A DNA stretch of 64,000 nucleotides, taken from NCBI RefSeq assembly GCF_000330725.2, contig NZ_AMZY02000020.1:1-64000 (forward strand), given 5' to 3'. How positions within the stretch are numbered: position 1 is the stretch's first letter; each line of letters opens with the position of its first letter. Shown in pieces: positions 1 to 8,178 of the stretch. Both the position numbers and the translations under genes were made by a program. The DNA comes from Mariniradius saccharolyticus AK6. Its GTDB lineage: Bacteria > Bacteroidota > Bacteroidia > Cytophagales > Cyclobacteriaceae. Below the pieces are notes generated by a model. That model ran no database searches, was not told the origin of the DNA, and worked only from the letters and a program-made list of their open reading frames with translations.

Positions 1-32
1 TTTTTGTCAACCTATATCAGGCATGCACAAAT

Positions 33-67
33 AGTCAATAGTCAATAGTCAATGGTCCATAGTCCAT
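33..67. repeat. Heptanucleotide tandem repeat, tract 1
   Basis: Five head-to-tail 7-bp units: AGTCAAT at 33-39, 40-46 and 47-53, GGTCCAT at 54-60 and AGTCCAT at 61-67. The variants keep the form RGTCMAT. The tract lies downstream of the minus-strand PhyH gene and encodes nothing obvious. It resembles the short tandemly repeated heptamers described in some bacterial genomes. Confidence 0.8.
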
Positions 68-82
68 AGCTGCACCTCTGGC

Positions 83-159
83 CTCTTGTTTCTTGCTTCT
101 TGCCTCTCGCCTCTCGTTTCTCGCATCTTGCTTCTTGTGTCTCATGTCTCAAATCTCAT
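83..159. repeat. Heptanucleotide tandem repeat, tract 2
   Basis: Eleven consecutive 7-bp units of the form NTCTYRN, running CTCTTGT (83-89), TTCTTGC, TTCTTGC, CTCTCGC, CTCTCGT, TTCTCGC, ATCTTGC, TTCTTGT, GTCTCAT, GTCTCAA, ATCTCAT (153-159). The period is exactly seven although the unit drifts along the array. The last unit overlaps the stop codon of the PhyH gene (156-158), so the array abuts the end of that reading frame. Only 15 bases separate it from tract 1, which has the same period but a different unit. Confidence 0.8.
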
Positions 160-1004
160 TTTTCCCATCCCGTATCCTTCAGTGCCGGATCGTTTTCTTT
201 TTTGAGAAAGTCTGATTTGGAAAATGCTTCAGATTTCCATTCGAGGATGGCCTCATTGGGAACGACATTGACCGGCACTTTCCAGGCGGTTGATGTCTCG
301 TTGTAGGCAATATTGCTTTGGCTGTTGTAGCAAGCGATCAGTGACCAGCGTGGATAATCCGACAGGTTGGCGGCGGAGCGATGCAGTAGATTGCTATGGA
401 AAAATAGCGCATCGCCAGGCTGCAACTCGCAATACACAAGTTCCATGGTTTTCAGCGCGTTTTCGACCATGACCATATCCGCACCGACCTGTTCCCCTGC
501 AAAACCATGGTTGACACGGCCAAGCTTGTGGGAACCCTTGATGACCTGAAGGCAGCCGTTTTGCTTCGTGGCTTCGGTCAACGCCACCATCACGCTCATC
601 ATTTGGTCGGGGAAGATGAACTGGTTTTTGTACCAGTAGCCGTAGTCCTGATGCCATTCCCAAGCTCCACCTACCTTGGGCTCCTTTTGCATCAGCTTGG
701 AATGAAAATGGCAAACCGGCGAATCTACACCCAACAAGGTGTGTACCGAGTCCACCATCTTTTGGCAGCGCACGAGGTAGCCAAAGGTATCATTCCCCGG
801 CGTAAACCACAGGGAGAGCCGCGTCTTCTTGCCTTCCCGGTCGTTGAGGTCTAGCGCATTTTTTCGCATGGCATCATCGGCGAGGGCGATGCCGTAGAGC
901 TTGTCGATTTCTTCTTTGGAGAAAAAGCCGGGAATCCGGAGGTAGCCGTCTTGGTGGTAGACTTCGATTTGGCTGGGAGAGAGTTGAAATGTGTTGGTTT
1001 TCAT
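156..1004 (-). CDS. Phytanoyl-CoA dioxygenase (PhyH) family protein
   Basis: A 282-residue Fe(II)/2-oxoglutarate dioxygenase of the PhyH type, which would hydroxylate an unidentified small substrate in the cytoplasm. The iron ligands can be read directly: H118-x-D120 in WHQDYGYW and a distal His near H208 in HSNLLHRS, followed by Arg219, which would bind the 2-oxoglutarate carboxylate. The double-stranded beta-helix core spans roughly residues 95-225. There is no signal peptide. The start lies two bases after the stop of the upstream PQQ dehydrogenase gene, so the two are probably cotranscribed. The substrate cannot be told from the sequence; the family includes many uncharacterised members. 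Confidence 0.9.
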   Translation of the reverse strand: MKTNTFQLSPSQIEVYHQDGYLRIPGFFSKEEIDKLYGIALADDAMRKNALDLNDREGKKTRLSLWFTPGNDTFGYLVRCQKMVDSVHTLLGVDSPVCHFHSKLMQKEPKVGGAWEWHQDYGYWYKNQFIFPDQMMSVMVALTEATKQNGCLQVIKGSHKLGRVNHGFAGEQVGADMVMVENALKTMELVYCELQPGDALFFHSNLLHRSAANLSDYPRWSLIACYNSQSNIAYNETSTAWKVPVNVVPNEAILEWKSEAFSKSDFLKKENDPALKDTGWEK

Positions 1005-1006
1005 GG

Positions 1007-3142
1007 CTATTTTGGTTTGTTGTCGGGAAGTGCAAAGGCCACATAGGAGTCCCCCGATGGAGTCCCTTTTCCTCCACCACAGGCAATCACGACAAATTGT
1101 TTCCCGTCTTTTTCATAGACAGCCGGCGTGGCATGTCCTGCGGCAGGCAATTTGGCTTCCCAAAGGACTTTGCCGGTTTCCTTATCGAAAGCCCTGATTT
1201 TTTCATCCTTGGTGGCCGCGATGAACACCAAACCACCCGCGGTGCTGACAGGTCCGCCGTAATTTTCGGTTCCGGTCGGTGGTATTCCCTTTTGTGTCAA
1301 CGCTTCAAATTCCCCCAACACGGACTGCCACTTGATTTTTCCGGTATTCATGTCGATTGCACTCAGCGTGCCCCAAGGGGGTTGGATGCCGGGGTAGCCG
1401 TCCTCGGTCAGGAGACGGGAGTAGCCATTGAGGTAAAACTGTGGGTACAGGCGCTCCCGTCCTCCCGCCAGCTCGTTTTTCTCTGCATTGTCCGTTTTTT
1501 CTATGCCCAACAGGAAATCCACCAACAGCGCCCTTTCTTTTTCAGGAATATGGGCAAAGGCAGGCATGGCGCCCTTTCCGTTGTTGATGAGGCTTGCGAG
1601 CTCGGGACGGCTAAGTTTTGAAGCAATGTTTTCGAGGGAAGGGAAAGCCGGGGGATTCCCCTTGCGGTTCATTCCATGACAGTTGGCACAGTAATTCACG
1701 TAGATGTTTTGGCCCATATCCGCAAACTTTGGATTGGCCGTCACCCGCAGGATCCAAGGCATTTCGTTGGCGTTGACGAAGAGCGTTTGGGTCAAGGGGT
1801 CAAAGGAAGATCCTCCCCATTCGGCACCGCCGTCCATGCCGGGAAACAGGACCACGCCGTGCGAATCAGAGGGAGGAAGCCACATATTGCCGTAGTGGAC
1901 GTTTTCCAGTTTCGCACGGATGTCTTTTTCCCACTCGGGTGTCAGTCGCAGGATTTCATTTTCGGTGTAAACCATCCGCATGTAAGGTTCCGGCAGGGTA
2001 GGATGGGGCTGCGTTGGCCAAGTTTGTTCCCCCGCCAATGTCGATTGGGGAACTTCCCTTTCTTCGATTGGCCATATCGGCTGACCAGTTACCCGGTCAA
2101 AGGCATAGACATATCCTTGCTTGGAAGTCTGGGCTACGGCATCGATCCACTTTCCGTCTTTTTTGATGCGGATCAGGTTGGGATTGGCAGGGAAATCCCG
2201 GTCCCAGACATCATGGTGAACCGCCTGAAAATGCCAAATACGCTTGCCGGTATTGGCATCCAAGGCAATCAGGCTATTGGCAAACAGGTTGGCGCCGTGA
2301 CGGTACCCACCCCAAAAATCATAGGTTGCGGAGCCCGTCGGGACATAGACGATGCCACGGGCTTCGTCCAGACTCATGCCCGCCCAGTTGTTGGCGCCGC
2401 CGATATAGTCGCGGAATTCCTCTTGCCAAGTCTCGTTGCCAAACTCCCCGGGATGTGGGATGGTGTGAAAAATCCATTCCCGCTTGCCCGTCCGCACATT
2501 GTAGGCACGGATATGTCCGGGCGCCCCGTCAAGCCCCTCCGAGAGGCGCATACCGAGGATCAATTTGTCCTGATAGATGATCCCGGGCGTGTTGGATACG
2601 ATCAGAAACTGCTCCATTTCAGTATCCAAATCCTTTTGTAAATCGACTTTGCCTCCATCGCCAAAGGCTGTGTCCGGCTGACCGGTTTTTGCATCCAGGG
2701 ACATCAGCCAATTGCCCGCGCAGAAGAGGATACGCTCGGCCGTGCCATCCGTCCAGTAGGTGACGCCACGGTTGGTACCAGCCCAGGAGTTTTGGCCTCC
2801 GAGGAGTTGGAAGGGATTGAAGCGCCAGATTTCCGCACCCGTAGCCGCATCCAGGGCGAAGACATTGACTTGGGGTGAAGTCGCGTAGAGCATTCCATTG
2901 ACGACAATGGGCTGGCATTGGATTTGGGAACGGTCCGTGGCATCGCCCGTGCGGTAAGTCCAAGCCAGCTCCAGTTGTTGGACGTTTTGGGTATTGATTT
3001 GGTCAAGGGACGAATAGCGCGCGGCGTCCTTGGTGCCTCCAAAGGTCTGCCATTGGCTGTAGTCGTGGTCAAGCTGCACTTCCGGCTCGCGGCAGGAAGC
3101 CAACAGGCCCAGACCGAGCAGGAAACAAAAATTTTTATTCAT
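1007..3142 (-). CDS. PQQ-dependent dehydrogenase with inserted cytochrome c domain, lipoprotein
   Basis: A 711-residue quinoprotein. The N-terminus is a lipoprotein signal (hydrophobic stretch, then LLASC with the lipid Cys at 17), so it should sit in an envelope membrane facing the periplasm. Beta-propeller repeats with AxDAxTGxxxW motifs (ALDAATGAEIW, SLDAKTG, ALDANTG, AIDMNTG, AFDKETG) show a PQQ dehydrogenase fold. A cytochrome c module sits inside the propeller: CANCHG near residue 483 and a likely distal Met ligand in GAMPAF. The enzyme would oxidise an alcohol or sugar and pass electrons from PQQ to the heme. No pqq synthesis genes are in the window. It is the first gene of a two-gene unit with the PhyH dioxygenase. 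Confidence 0.9.
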   Translation of the reverse strand: MNKNFCFLLGLGLLASCREPEVQLDHDYSQWQTFGGTKDAARYSSLDQINTQNVQQLELAWTYRTGDATDRSQIQCQPIVVNGMLYATSPQVNVFALDAATGAEIWRFNPFQLLGGQNSWAGTNRGVTYWTDGTAERILFCAGNWLMSLDAKTGQPDTAFGDGGKVDLQKDLDTEMEQFLIVSNTPGIIYQDKLILGMRLSEGLDGAPGHIRAYNVRTGKREWIFHTIPHPGEFGNETWQEEFRDYIGGANNWAGMSLDEARGIVYVPTGSATYDFWGGYRHGANLFANSLIALDANTGKRIWHFQAVHHDVWDRDFPANPNLIRIKKDGKWIDAVAQTSKQGYVYAFDRVTGQPIWPIEEREVPQSTLAGEQTWPTQPHPTLPEPYMRMVYTENEILRLTPEWEKDIRAKLENVHYGNMWLPPSDSHGVVLFPGMDGGAEWGGSSFDPLTQTLFVNANEMPWILRVTANPKFADMGQNIYVNYCANCHGMNRKGNPPAFPSLENIASKLSRPELASLINNGKGAMPAFAHIPEKERALLVDFLLGIEKTDNAEKNELAGGRERLYPQFYLNGYSRLLTEDGYPGIQPPWGTLSAIDMNTGKIKWQSVLGEFEALTQKGIPPTGTENYGGPVSTAGGLVFIAATKDEKIRAFDKETGKVLWEAKLPAAGHATPAVYEKDGKQFVVIACGGGKGTPSGDSYVAFALPDNKPK

Positions 3143-3486
3143 TTGGGAATAAGTTAATTGGAAACAAAAAGGTATGGAAAAATGGCTTTCGTTGCAAAGT
3201 GAAAAGGGTGGGAGGCGGGTTTGGGTTTTTTTATTGGGATCTCGATATTGGAGGTAAGCCAGTTCCCAAGCTTTGAGCCGATTAATTTCCCTAATCGGCT
3301 CATAAATCTTGAATTTTTGAGCCGAATAGATCGAAAAATCCGCTCATGTTGCGTAAAATTCAAGTCGCCGCTCGGCAAATTTGTCACCCTTGGCTTTCGG
3401 AGTCGTGTTCGGGTAATCGTAATTTGGAGTTAAAACCATTATCTTGGTCTCATGGAAAAACTAATGACGCAGACTTTATTCTTAAA
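3143..3486. other. Gene-free stretch with one strong inverted repeat
   Basis: No convincing gene. It holds the upstream region of the minus-strand PQQ dehydrogenase and of the plus-strand lipoprotein. A perfect 10-bp inverted repeat is present: GAGCCGATTA (3275-3284) and TAATCGGCTC (3292-3301) with a 7-base loop. A related but imperfect motif, GAGCCGAA, follows near 3320. The hairpin lacks a T-tract and is more likely an operator or repeat unit than a terminator. Confidence 0.5.
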
Positions 3487-3909
3487 ATGGTTTTCCTGTT
3501 ACTGTTGTTAGGTTTAACCTCCTGCACCCTCAGCAGTCATGAACCTAGGCTTGAAATGTTGGCACCCGATACGGTAAGGGTCGATCAAAAAGTCTTGGTC
3601 CGAATCTATTCACTCGAACCTGAATGGAAAGTCACCAGGGCCTATTTTGACTGCGCAAAACGTCCGAAACCTGATTTGGTCAATGTTCAAAATGAGACCA
3701 TAGAAGGATGCTCGAAAACGCTTTTCGTCGAACAGGATACGATTCTGATAGAATTCACACCTACCAAGGTGGGCAAAATAAAATTCCCTGAAATCAAAGT
3801 CCTTTTAAAGAAAGATGCCAATTACTTCAATGTAATCGAGACTGGGTTTGAGTATTTTGTGCTGGGAGGTAAAGGGAATAGTGTTTCTGAGAATGAGAAA
3901 CTTGATTAG
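3487..3909 (+). CDS. Small hypothetical lipoprotein
   Basis: About 140 residues from the chosen ATG. It opens with a hydrophobic segment ending in GLTSC, a lipobox that predicts a lipid-anchored exported protein. The rest is soluble and beta-rich, with two cysteines (in YFDCAKR and EGCSKT) that could form a disulfide. The pattern resembles a small Ig-like or carbohydrate-binding fold, but I recognise no family. The frame is open to 3346, but an exported start at 3487 fits the lipobox better. An ATG at 3452, just after a promoter-like TATCTTG, is in another frame and reads MEKLMTQ before stopping at the signal region, so the true 5' end may be shifted. Confidence 0.6.
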   Translation: MVFLLLLLGLTSCTLSSHEPRLEMLAPDTVRVDQKVLVRIYSLEPEWKVTRAYFDCAKRPKPDLVNVQNETIEGCSKTLFVEQDTILIEFTPTKVGKIKFPEIKVLLKKDANYFNVIETGFEYFVLGGKGNSVSENEKLD

Positions 3910-4036
3910 GAATTCAAGAATTGTTGAGACCGAAATAAAAAAGGGAGGAGATTTGACACCTCGTCCCTTTTCTTTTGTGGCTGTAATTCCCGCGAACCTT
4001 TTTGAATTTATTAAACACCCTGCTCAAGCAGTAACC

Positions 4037-4948
4037 TCATATCTTAAACAAAGCCTCAAAAAAGCCCATATTTTCCCCTTTCTTCTTGAGGATAAGCATA
4101 GGGATCTCATTGTTGGCCTGTACCAATTTCTCGGCTACACTTCCCAATAGGATCGAAGCCGAGGATGTTCGGCCCTTGCTACCCATGATAATCAGGTCGG
4201 CCCCATGTTCCTTGGCCGAGTCGATGATCAACTCGCCCGCGTGCCGCTCGTCGTCGAGGATAAAATGGCATTCAAAGTCCCCGTCTAGGTTTTTCTTCAC
4301 AAATTTCTTGTAATCGTTTTCCGCATGCCCTTTCATGATTTCGGCAAACTCCTCATAAGTCTTGCCGGTTTTGTAATAGCCATGCGGAACCTCGTAGATG
4401 TGGAGCCCTACGATCGTCGAACCCAAATCCTTGCAGATCCTGTCGGCAAACTCAAAGATCAACTTGGAATACTCAGAGAAGTCCAAAGGCACCAAAACCT
4501 TCTCGATCCGGTCCAAGACATTGCGCTCCGTCAGGAAAAGAACCGAGCAGGGGGCTTTTTGGGCAAGGCTCTTCGACAACGAACCGCTTCCCTTCAGCGA
4601 ACTCTTCCGCCCCGCAATAATCAGGTCCACATCCTTGATTTTGGCCCAACGCAGGAAAGTAGGCAGGGGATTGCCCTCCTCCACGATCACCTCGTAGTCG
4701 AGCACATGCTTTGGATCCATTTCGCCCATAAGCAACTTGATTTCGGACTTGATCGTCTCGTCCACGGGCGCCACGAGGTCCGGGAAATGACTCCGCACCT
4801 CCTCCGGCAGTGACAAATCCTTGGAGACATGGATGATGTATAACTTCTGTAGTCCAATCAGGTCCTTGATCAATAGGAGTTTCTGGATCAGTATATTGTC
4901 CATTTGGCTCAAATCCAAGCCGATCATTACTTTTTCAAAACGCTTCAT
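4037..4948 (-). CDS. Universal stress protein, tandem UspA domains
   Basis: A 303-residue cytoplasmic protein made of two UspA folds, about residues 1-150 and 155-295. The second domain carries the nucleotide-binding signature G-x2-G-x9-G-S (in GSKGRTSS...LLGS). The first has a degenerate version (AGRKSSLKGSGS), so probably only one half binds ATP strongly. Tandem Usp proteins of about 280-300 residues are usual in Bacteroidota and are linked to stress survival; the specific role is unknown. It stands alone, divergent from thpR downstream. Confidence 0.92.
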   Translation of the reverse strand: MKRFEKVMIGLDLSQMDNILIQKLLLIKDLIGLQKLYIIHVSKDLSLPEEVRSHFPDLVAPVDETIKSEIKLLMGEMDPKHVLDYEVIVEEGNPLPTFLRWAKIKDVDLIIAGRKSSLKGSGSLSKSLAQKAPCSVLFLTERNVLDRIEKVLVPLDFSEYSKLIFEFADRICKDLGSTIVGLHIYEVPHGYYKTGKTYEEFAEIMKGHAENDYKKFVKKNLDGDFECHFILDDERHAGELIIDSAKEHGADLIIMGSKGRTSSASILLGSVAEKLVQANNEIPMLILKKKGENMGFFEALFKI

Positions 4949-5057
4949 AGGGGCTTGCTAACAGTGTCTGTCTAAGTTACGTCTTTTAAAATATTGTTTG
5001 GAATCTAATTTAAGGGATTGTGGTCCAATTTTGGAAACCGTCCGCCCCCAAATGATT

Positions 5058-5065
5058 TATATTTG
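5058..5065 (+). promoter_or_regulatory. TAnnTTTG-type -7 box of thpR
   Basis: TATATTTG at 5058-5065 matches the Bacteroidota -7 element and is followed by only six bases (TGTTAA) before the ATG at 5072. A TTTG at 5030-5033 could be the -33 element, but the 24-base spacing is long. If the box is used, the mRNA would be leaderless or nearly so. Confidence 0.5.
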
Positions 5066-5071
5066 TGTTAA

Positions 5072-5623
5072 ATGGCAAAAACGATCAGCAAATATTTCCT
5101 TGCCCTCGTCCCCGAAGGTCCCCTGCAGGAACAAGCCACCGCACTCAAACTGCAACTCAAGGAAAAATTCAATATCAAATATGCCCTGAAATCCCCCGCC
5201 CACGTTACCATCAAGATGCCCTTTCATTGGAATGAGGCTAAGGAGGGCGAGCTCGCCCAGCGCTTGGAAACATTTTTCGAAGCATTCGGCCCCATCGACT
5301 TGGAGTTCTCCGGTTTTGACAGGTTTGGCAAACGGGTGCTCTTCATTGCCCCCAAGGCCAATCCTGCGCTCAGCACCCTCCAGTCCGCCCTCTCCGGCTT
5401 CTGCCGCACCACCCTCAAACTCGAGGAGGAATTAAGCGATAAGGCCTTCCATCCCCACATGACCATCGCCTTCAAGGACACCAAGCCCCAGCGCTTCGAC
5501 GACTATTGGTCCTACGTCAAGGCCCAGCCCTTCCAAGCACACTACCAGTTCAAGGATGTTGCACTCTTGAAGAAAATGGAAAATAAGTGGGAAGTGATGA
5601 GACGAATGGGCTTGGGAGGATGA
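5072..5623 (+). CDS. thpR: RNA 2',3'-cyclic phosphodiesterase (ThpR/LigT, 2H family)
   Basis: A 183-residue protein of the 2H phosphoesterase family, formerly called 2'-5' RNA ligase. Both catalytic HxT motifs are present: H44-V-T46 in PAHVTIKMPF and H129-M-T131 in HPHMTIAF. Members hydrolyse 2',3'-cyclic phosphate ends of RNA in the cytoplasm. Length and spacing of the motifs are normal. The ATG at 5072 is preferred to the longer upstream frame because a -7 box sits just before it and the protein aligns with the family from this Met. Confidence 0.92.
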   Translation: MAKTISKYFLALVPEGPLQEQATALKLQLKEKFNIKYALKSPAHVTIKMPFHWNEAKEGELAQRLETFFEAFGPIDLEFSGFDRFGKRVLFIAPKANPALSTLQSALSGFCRTTLKLEEELSDKAFHPHMTIAFKDTKPQRFDDYWSYVKAQPFQAHYQFKDVALLKKMENKWEVMRRMGLGG

Positions 5624-5631
5624 TATCCACA

Positions 5632-5665
5632 TCTCCCTCTCCTCAAGGATAGGTGCTCAATCCCT
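5632..5665 (+). repeat. Interspersed palindromic repeat, copy C (degenerate)
   Basis: The sequence CTCCCTCTCCTC is followed by AAGGATAGGTGCTCAATCCC. It matches the copies at 10.62 and 10.84 kb at both ends but has lost most of the right arm of the palindrome (GAGAGGGYCGGGG). It starts just after the thpR stop. The conserved 3' part of the element in all three copies is AGGTGCYMAATCCC. Confidence 0.65.
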
Positions 5666-5706
5666 CAAACTGTACATAATACCTCATTTGGTCGCGCGCG
5701 GGGAAT

Positions 5707-5804
5707 GAAAGTCCGCCGGGCCGGCTAGGGCCTCGTGCGTTAGCCTAGGATCGGACTTTCTTATTTTTTTTTTGGTTACTTTTTTTGACAAGAAAAAAAG
5801 TAAC
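5707..5804. repeat. Structured non-coding element with two hairpins
   Basis: Hairpin 1 is nested: GAAAGTCCG (5707-5715) pairs perfectly with CGGACTTTC (5752-5760), and inside it GGCTA (5723-5727) pairs with TAGCC (5741-5745). Hairpin 2 is GTTACTTTTTTT (5775-5786) and AAAAAAAGTAAC (5793-5804), a perfect 12-bp stem with a 6-base loop. I recall T-rich, low-complexity segments like hairpin 2 recurring in Bacteroidota genomes, where they are often misannotated as small Lys/Phe-rich proteins. The two stems suggest a structured RNA or a small dispersed element. Confidence 0.55.
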
Positions 5805-6330
5805 ATCGGAATTAACGGTTGATGGGCATGCCAAGGTATGGCGACACAATCCACGATTAGGATCAATCCTCCCCGGTTTTTGGTGAAAACCCAATTTCTC
5901 CAATTGACCAAATCGCCCCCAAAAACCAAAACATCGCCAATTCCTGTTTCCCCGGGTTTCGGTGCTCAAGGCAAGCCGTAGGTAGAAGTAGAGGACAAAC
6001 ACCTTACCCCGGGGCTATTAATGTTCCACCCGCGTTGGGGTGGTTTCTCCCCGTTTTCATGACTCTCCGAACCCAGGATTGTGATGTAATGTCCGGTCTG
6101 TGATGACACAAGCCTTTGGGGAGAAACTTACCAACAAAAAGTCCGAACATTGCAGCTAGGAACTGACACTTCAAAGCCAAAAGCTTAGACATTGCCTTTG
6201 GAGTCCGATGACCACCTGAACTTAGGTGGTATTTTTGACCAATTTTTTCCAGCATTTCTTGAATCCGCGTCAGCGGAGCCTTTGGTCCAGCCACGTCGGT
6301 TTTGGGCAGACATAATCATTTTGCGTTTAC
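5805..6330. other. Gene-free stretch with small hairpins
   Basis: No convincing gene. A 96-codon minus-strand frame (6004-6294) has biased, protein-unlike composition and contains two hairpins. These are CCACCC/GGGTGG (6026-6031 with 6038-6043) followed by T-rich DNA, and ACCACCT/AGGTGGT (6211-6217 with 6224-6230) followed by ATTTTT, which could act as a weak plus-strand terminator. The tract also contains a CCCCGGGG palindrome near 6007-6014. It looks like degraded or repeat-derived DNA. Confidence 0.45.
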
Positions 6331-8178
6331 CTAATCATCGCCCGGCATCCAAGTAACGATATTTGTATAGGGCAAGCTTGTTTTCAAAATATTTAGCTCC
6401 TCCTCAGAATAGGCGTTTCCGTGAATGGCAAGTTTATAAAGCGTATTGGCCAAATTGGCAAAACTCCTTGGGAAAGTACTGATATCATTTCGGGCGAAAT
6501 TCAGCTCACGAATGTTTTTTAGTTTCCCTACACTTTCCGGAATGGACGTAATTTCATTTCCAGCTACGTTGAACTCCCTTAGATTCTCTAGATTCCCAAA
6601 ATTTGTCGGGATTTCTTTGAGCTGTACATAGATAGCACCAAACGAGACAAGATTTTCAAGCTTGTCAAAATCGTTAGGCAAGTAGTTTAAGTTTCCTTTG
6701 AATGAAAGGTATTGCAGATTAACAAGTTGGGTAAATGATTTAGGCAAACTCGGCACATCAACCGAAAGGTGGAGTTTCGTTAGGTTTACAAGATTACCGA
6801 TGCTTTCGGGAATAGAATTGAAACCTGATCCATTGTTTGCGATGAAAAAATCCAACTTTCTAAGGTTCCCAAAACTCTCCGGAAGTTTTTTGTAATTGCC
6901 GTAAAGCCAAAGCGTATCAAGTTCGGTCAATCTGCCGAAATCCGCTGGGAGAATCGCTTCGTCGCCGGTCACCGTAAAAAAACAAAACCTTAATTTTGCC
7001 AAATTCGAAAAGGAGTTTGGAATGCTTTGGTAAAGCACAGGACCCCTAAATACTTCTAAATTTTTTAGGTTTCCGATTTGCTCGGGAAGCTTTTCTATTC
7101 CATTAAGTTCCAAGTTCAAGTAACGGAGATTTACAAGCTCGCTGAAGGATTCAGGCAAAGTGCTTATTCCAATACCTGCGATGTTAATATACTTTAGTTT
7201 TTTTAGCTCCCCGATTCGCGTAGGTATCGATTTCAGTTGAAGATTATTGTTTAAAATCAAAGTGTCAAGTTCCTTCAAATCTCCTAGGTTTTCCGGGATA
7301 CTTGGGAAATAATTACTTGAAATATCTAAGTATTTTAGTTTGTGATAATTTGATGTAATCACCTCGGGGAAAGCATGAAATCCATCTCCAGACAACTCTA
7401 ACTTTGTCAAATGTACAAGAGATTTCAGTGAAGGGAAGTTTTCTAAATCGCCAAACATCCAGGCTTTGGGATCTCCATTAAGATTTATTTCGGTTACATC
7501 TCCATTGCTATTGCGTTTATAATAGCCTTCCCTATTCAATATTGACAAATCTTCTAGTGCTTCATCTTGATGGTAAAGACCAGTTCTAAATTGGTAAGTA
7601 GCAGATGCGGATTTACTACCATACCATGTGGTCCAAGTAATCTTGTAATCTACATTTTCAAAACCGATTAATTTGATGCTCGATGAATTTACAGCCGGAT
7701 CGGAATTTCCCAAAAGATGATGATATTTCCCTTCTACTGTCCAGCTGCCTCGTCCATATGATTTCCCATAGAGTATGACCCGTGTGCTGAAGTAGTCCTC
7801 AACACCGATTGAAATTTCTGTGTTTAGCGGAGAAAAACTAACCGTTACTGTGTCGATTGTCGACTTTGATCCTTTCCTTACCTCCCAAAGTAGCTTGTAT
7901 TTTTCTCCCGGAAGACCATTAAAGACAGTTTTTGGATCAGATTTGTCCGTGAATGATACTTTTTCATCAATCATTCCAGAGTGAATCTTCCATACCCCTT
8001 TTTCATCTTCCTTTAAGTCATCTGCATTCAACTGTACACTGAATTCATCCACATCTAAAAAATCTTTTCCACCGTTAGTGACGGGAAGGTCGGGCTCGGG
8101 CGGCATGATATCTTGATTATCCTGGCACCCAAAAGAAATAAGTGCAATAAACATTAAAACTGTATAGGTCTTTTTCAT
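6331..8178 (-). CDS. Leucine-rich repeat lipoprotein with Ig/PKD-like N-terminal domains
   Basis: A 615-residue exported protein. The signal peptide ends in ISFGC, predicting a lipid-anchored Cys near residue 18. Two Ig/PKD-like modules follow (about 35-125 and 125-205), each with the pattern GxWxI...F.....G..Y.L.W. From about residue 215 to the end there are at least a dozen LRRs of about 23 residues with the consensus LxxLxLxxNxLxxIPxxIGxLxNL. LRR surface proteins usually bind other proteins; the ligand is unknown. It ends with a free acidic tail (PGDD) and shows no gliding-type C-terminal sorting domain. It stands alone next to repeat-rich DNA. Confidence 0.85.
   Translation of the reverse strand: MKKTYTVLMFIALISFGCQDNQDIMPPEPDLPVTNGGKDFLDVDEFSVQLNADDLKEDEKGVWKIHSGMIDEKVSFTDKSDPKTVFNGLPGEKYKLLWEVRKGSKSTIDTVTVSFSPLNTEISIGVEDYFSTRVILYGKSYGRGSWTVEGKYHHLLGNSDPAVNSSSIKLIGFENVDYKITWTTWYGSKSASATYQFRTGLYHQDEALEDLSILNREGYYKRNSNGDVTEINLNGDPKAWMFGDLENFPSLKSLVHLTKLELSGDGFHAFPEVITSNYHKLKYLDISSNYFPSIPENLGDLKELDTLILNNNLQLKSIPTRIGELKKLKYINIAGIGISTLPESFSELVNLRYLNLELNGIEKLPEQIGNLKNLEVFRGPVLYQSIPNSFSNLAKLRFCFFTVTGDEAILPADFGRLTELDTLWLYGNYKKLPESFGNLRKLDFFIANNGSGFNSIPESIGNLVNLTKLHLSVDVPSLPKSFTQLVNLQYLSFKGNLNYLPNDFDKLENLVSFGAIYVQLKEIPTNFGNLENLREFNVAGNEITSIPESVGKLKNIRELNFARNDISTFPRSFANLANTLYKLAIHGNAYSEEELNILKTSLPYTNIVTWMPGDD

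Noticed and set aside
33-159. CRISPR-like array
   Set aside because: The units are only 7 bp, have no unique spacers and no cas genes are nearby; it is a simple tandem repeat.
1676-2641. A 321-codon plus-strand frame
   Set aside because: It is antisense to the well-supported PQQ dehydrogenase gene and has no domain, signal or promoter of its own.
3275-3301. Terminator for a plus- or minus-strand gene
   Set aside because: The GAGCCGATTA/TAATCGGCTC hairpin has no T-tract and lies in a divergent upstream region, not downstream of a gene.
6004-6294. A 96-codon minus-strand frame that could be a small protein
   Set aside because: It reads through two hairpins, has biased composition and no recognisable domain, so it is treated as repeat-derived non-coding DNA.
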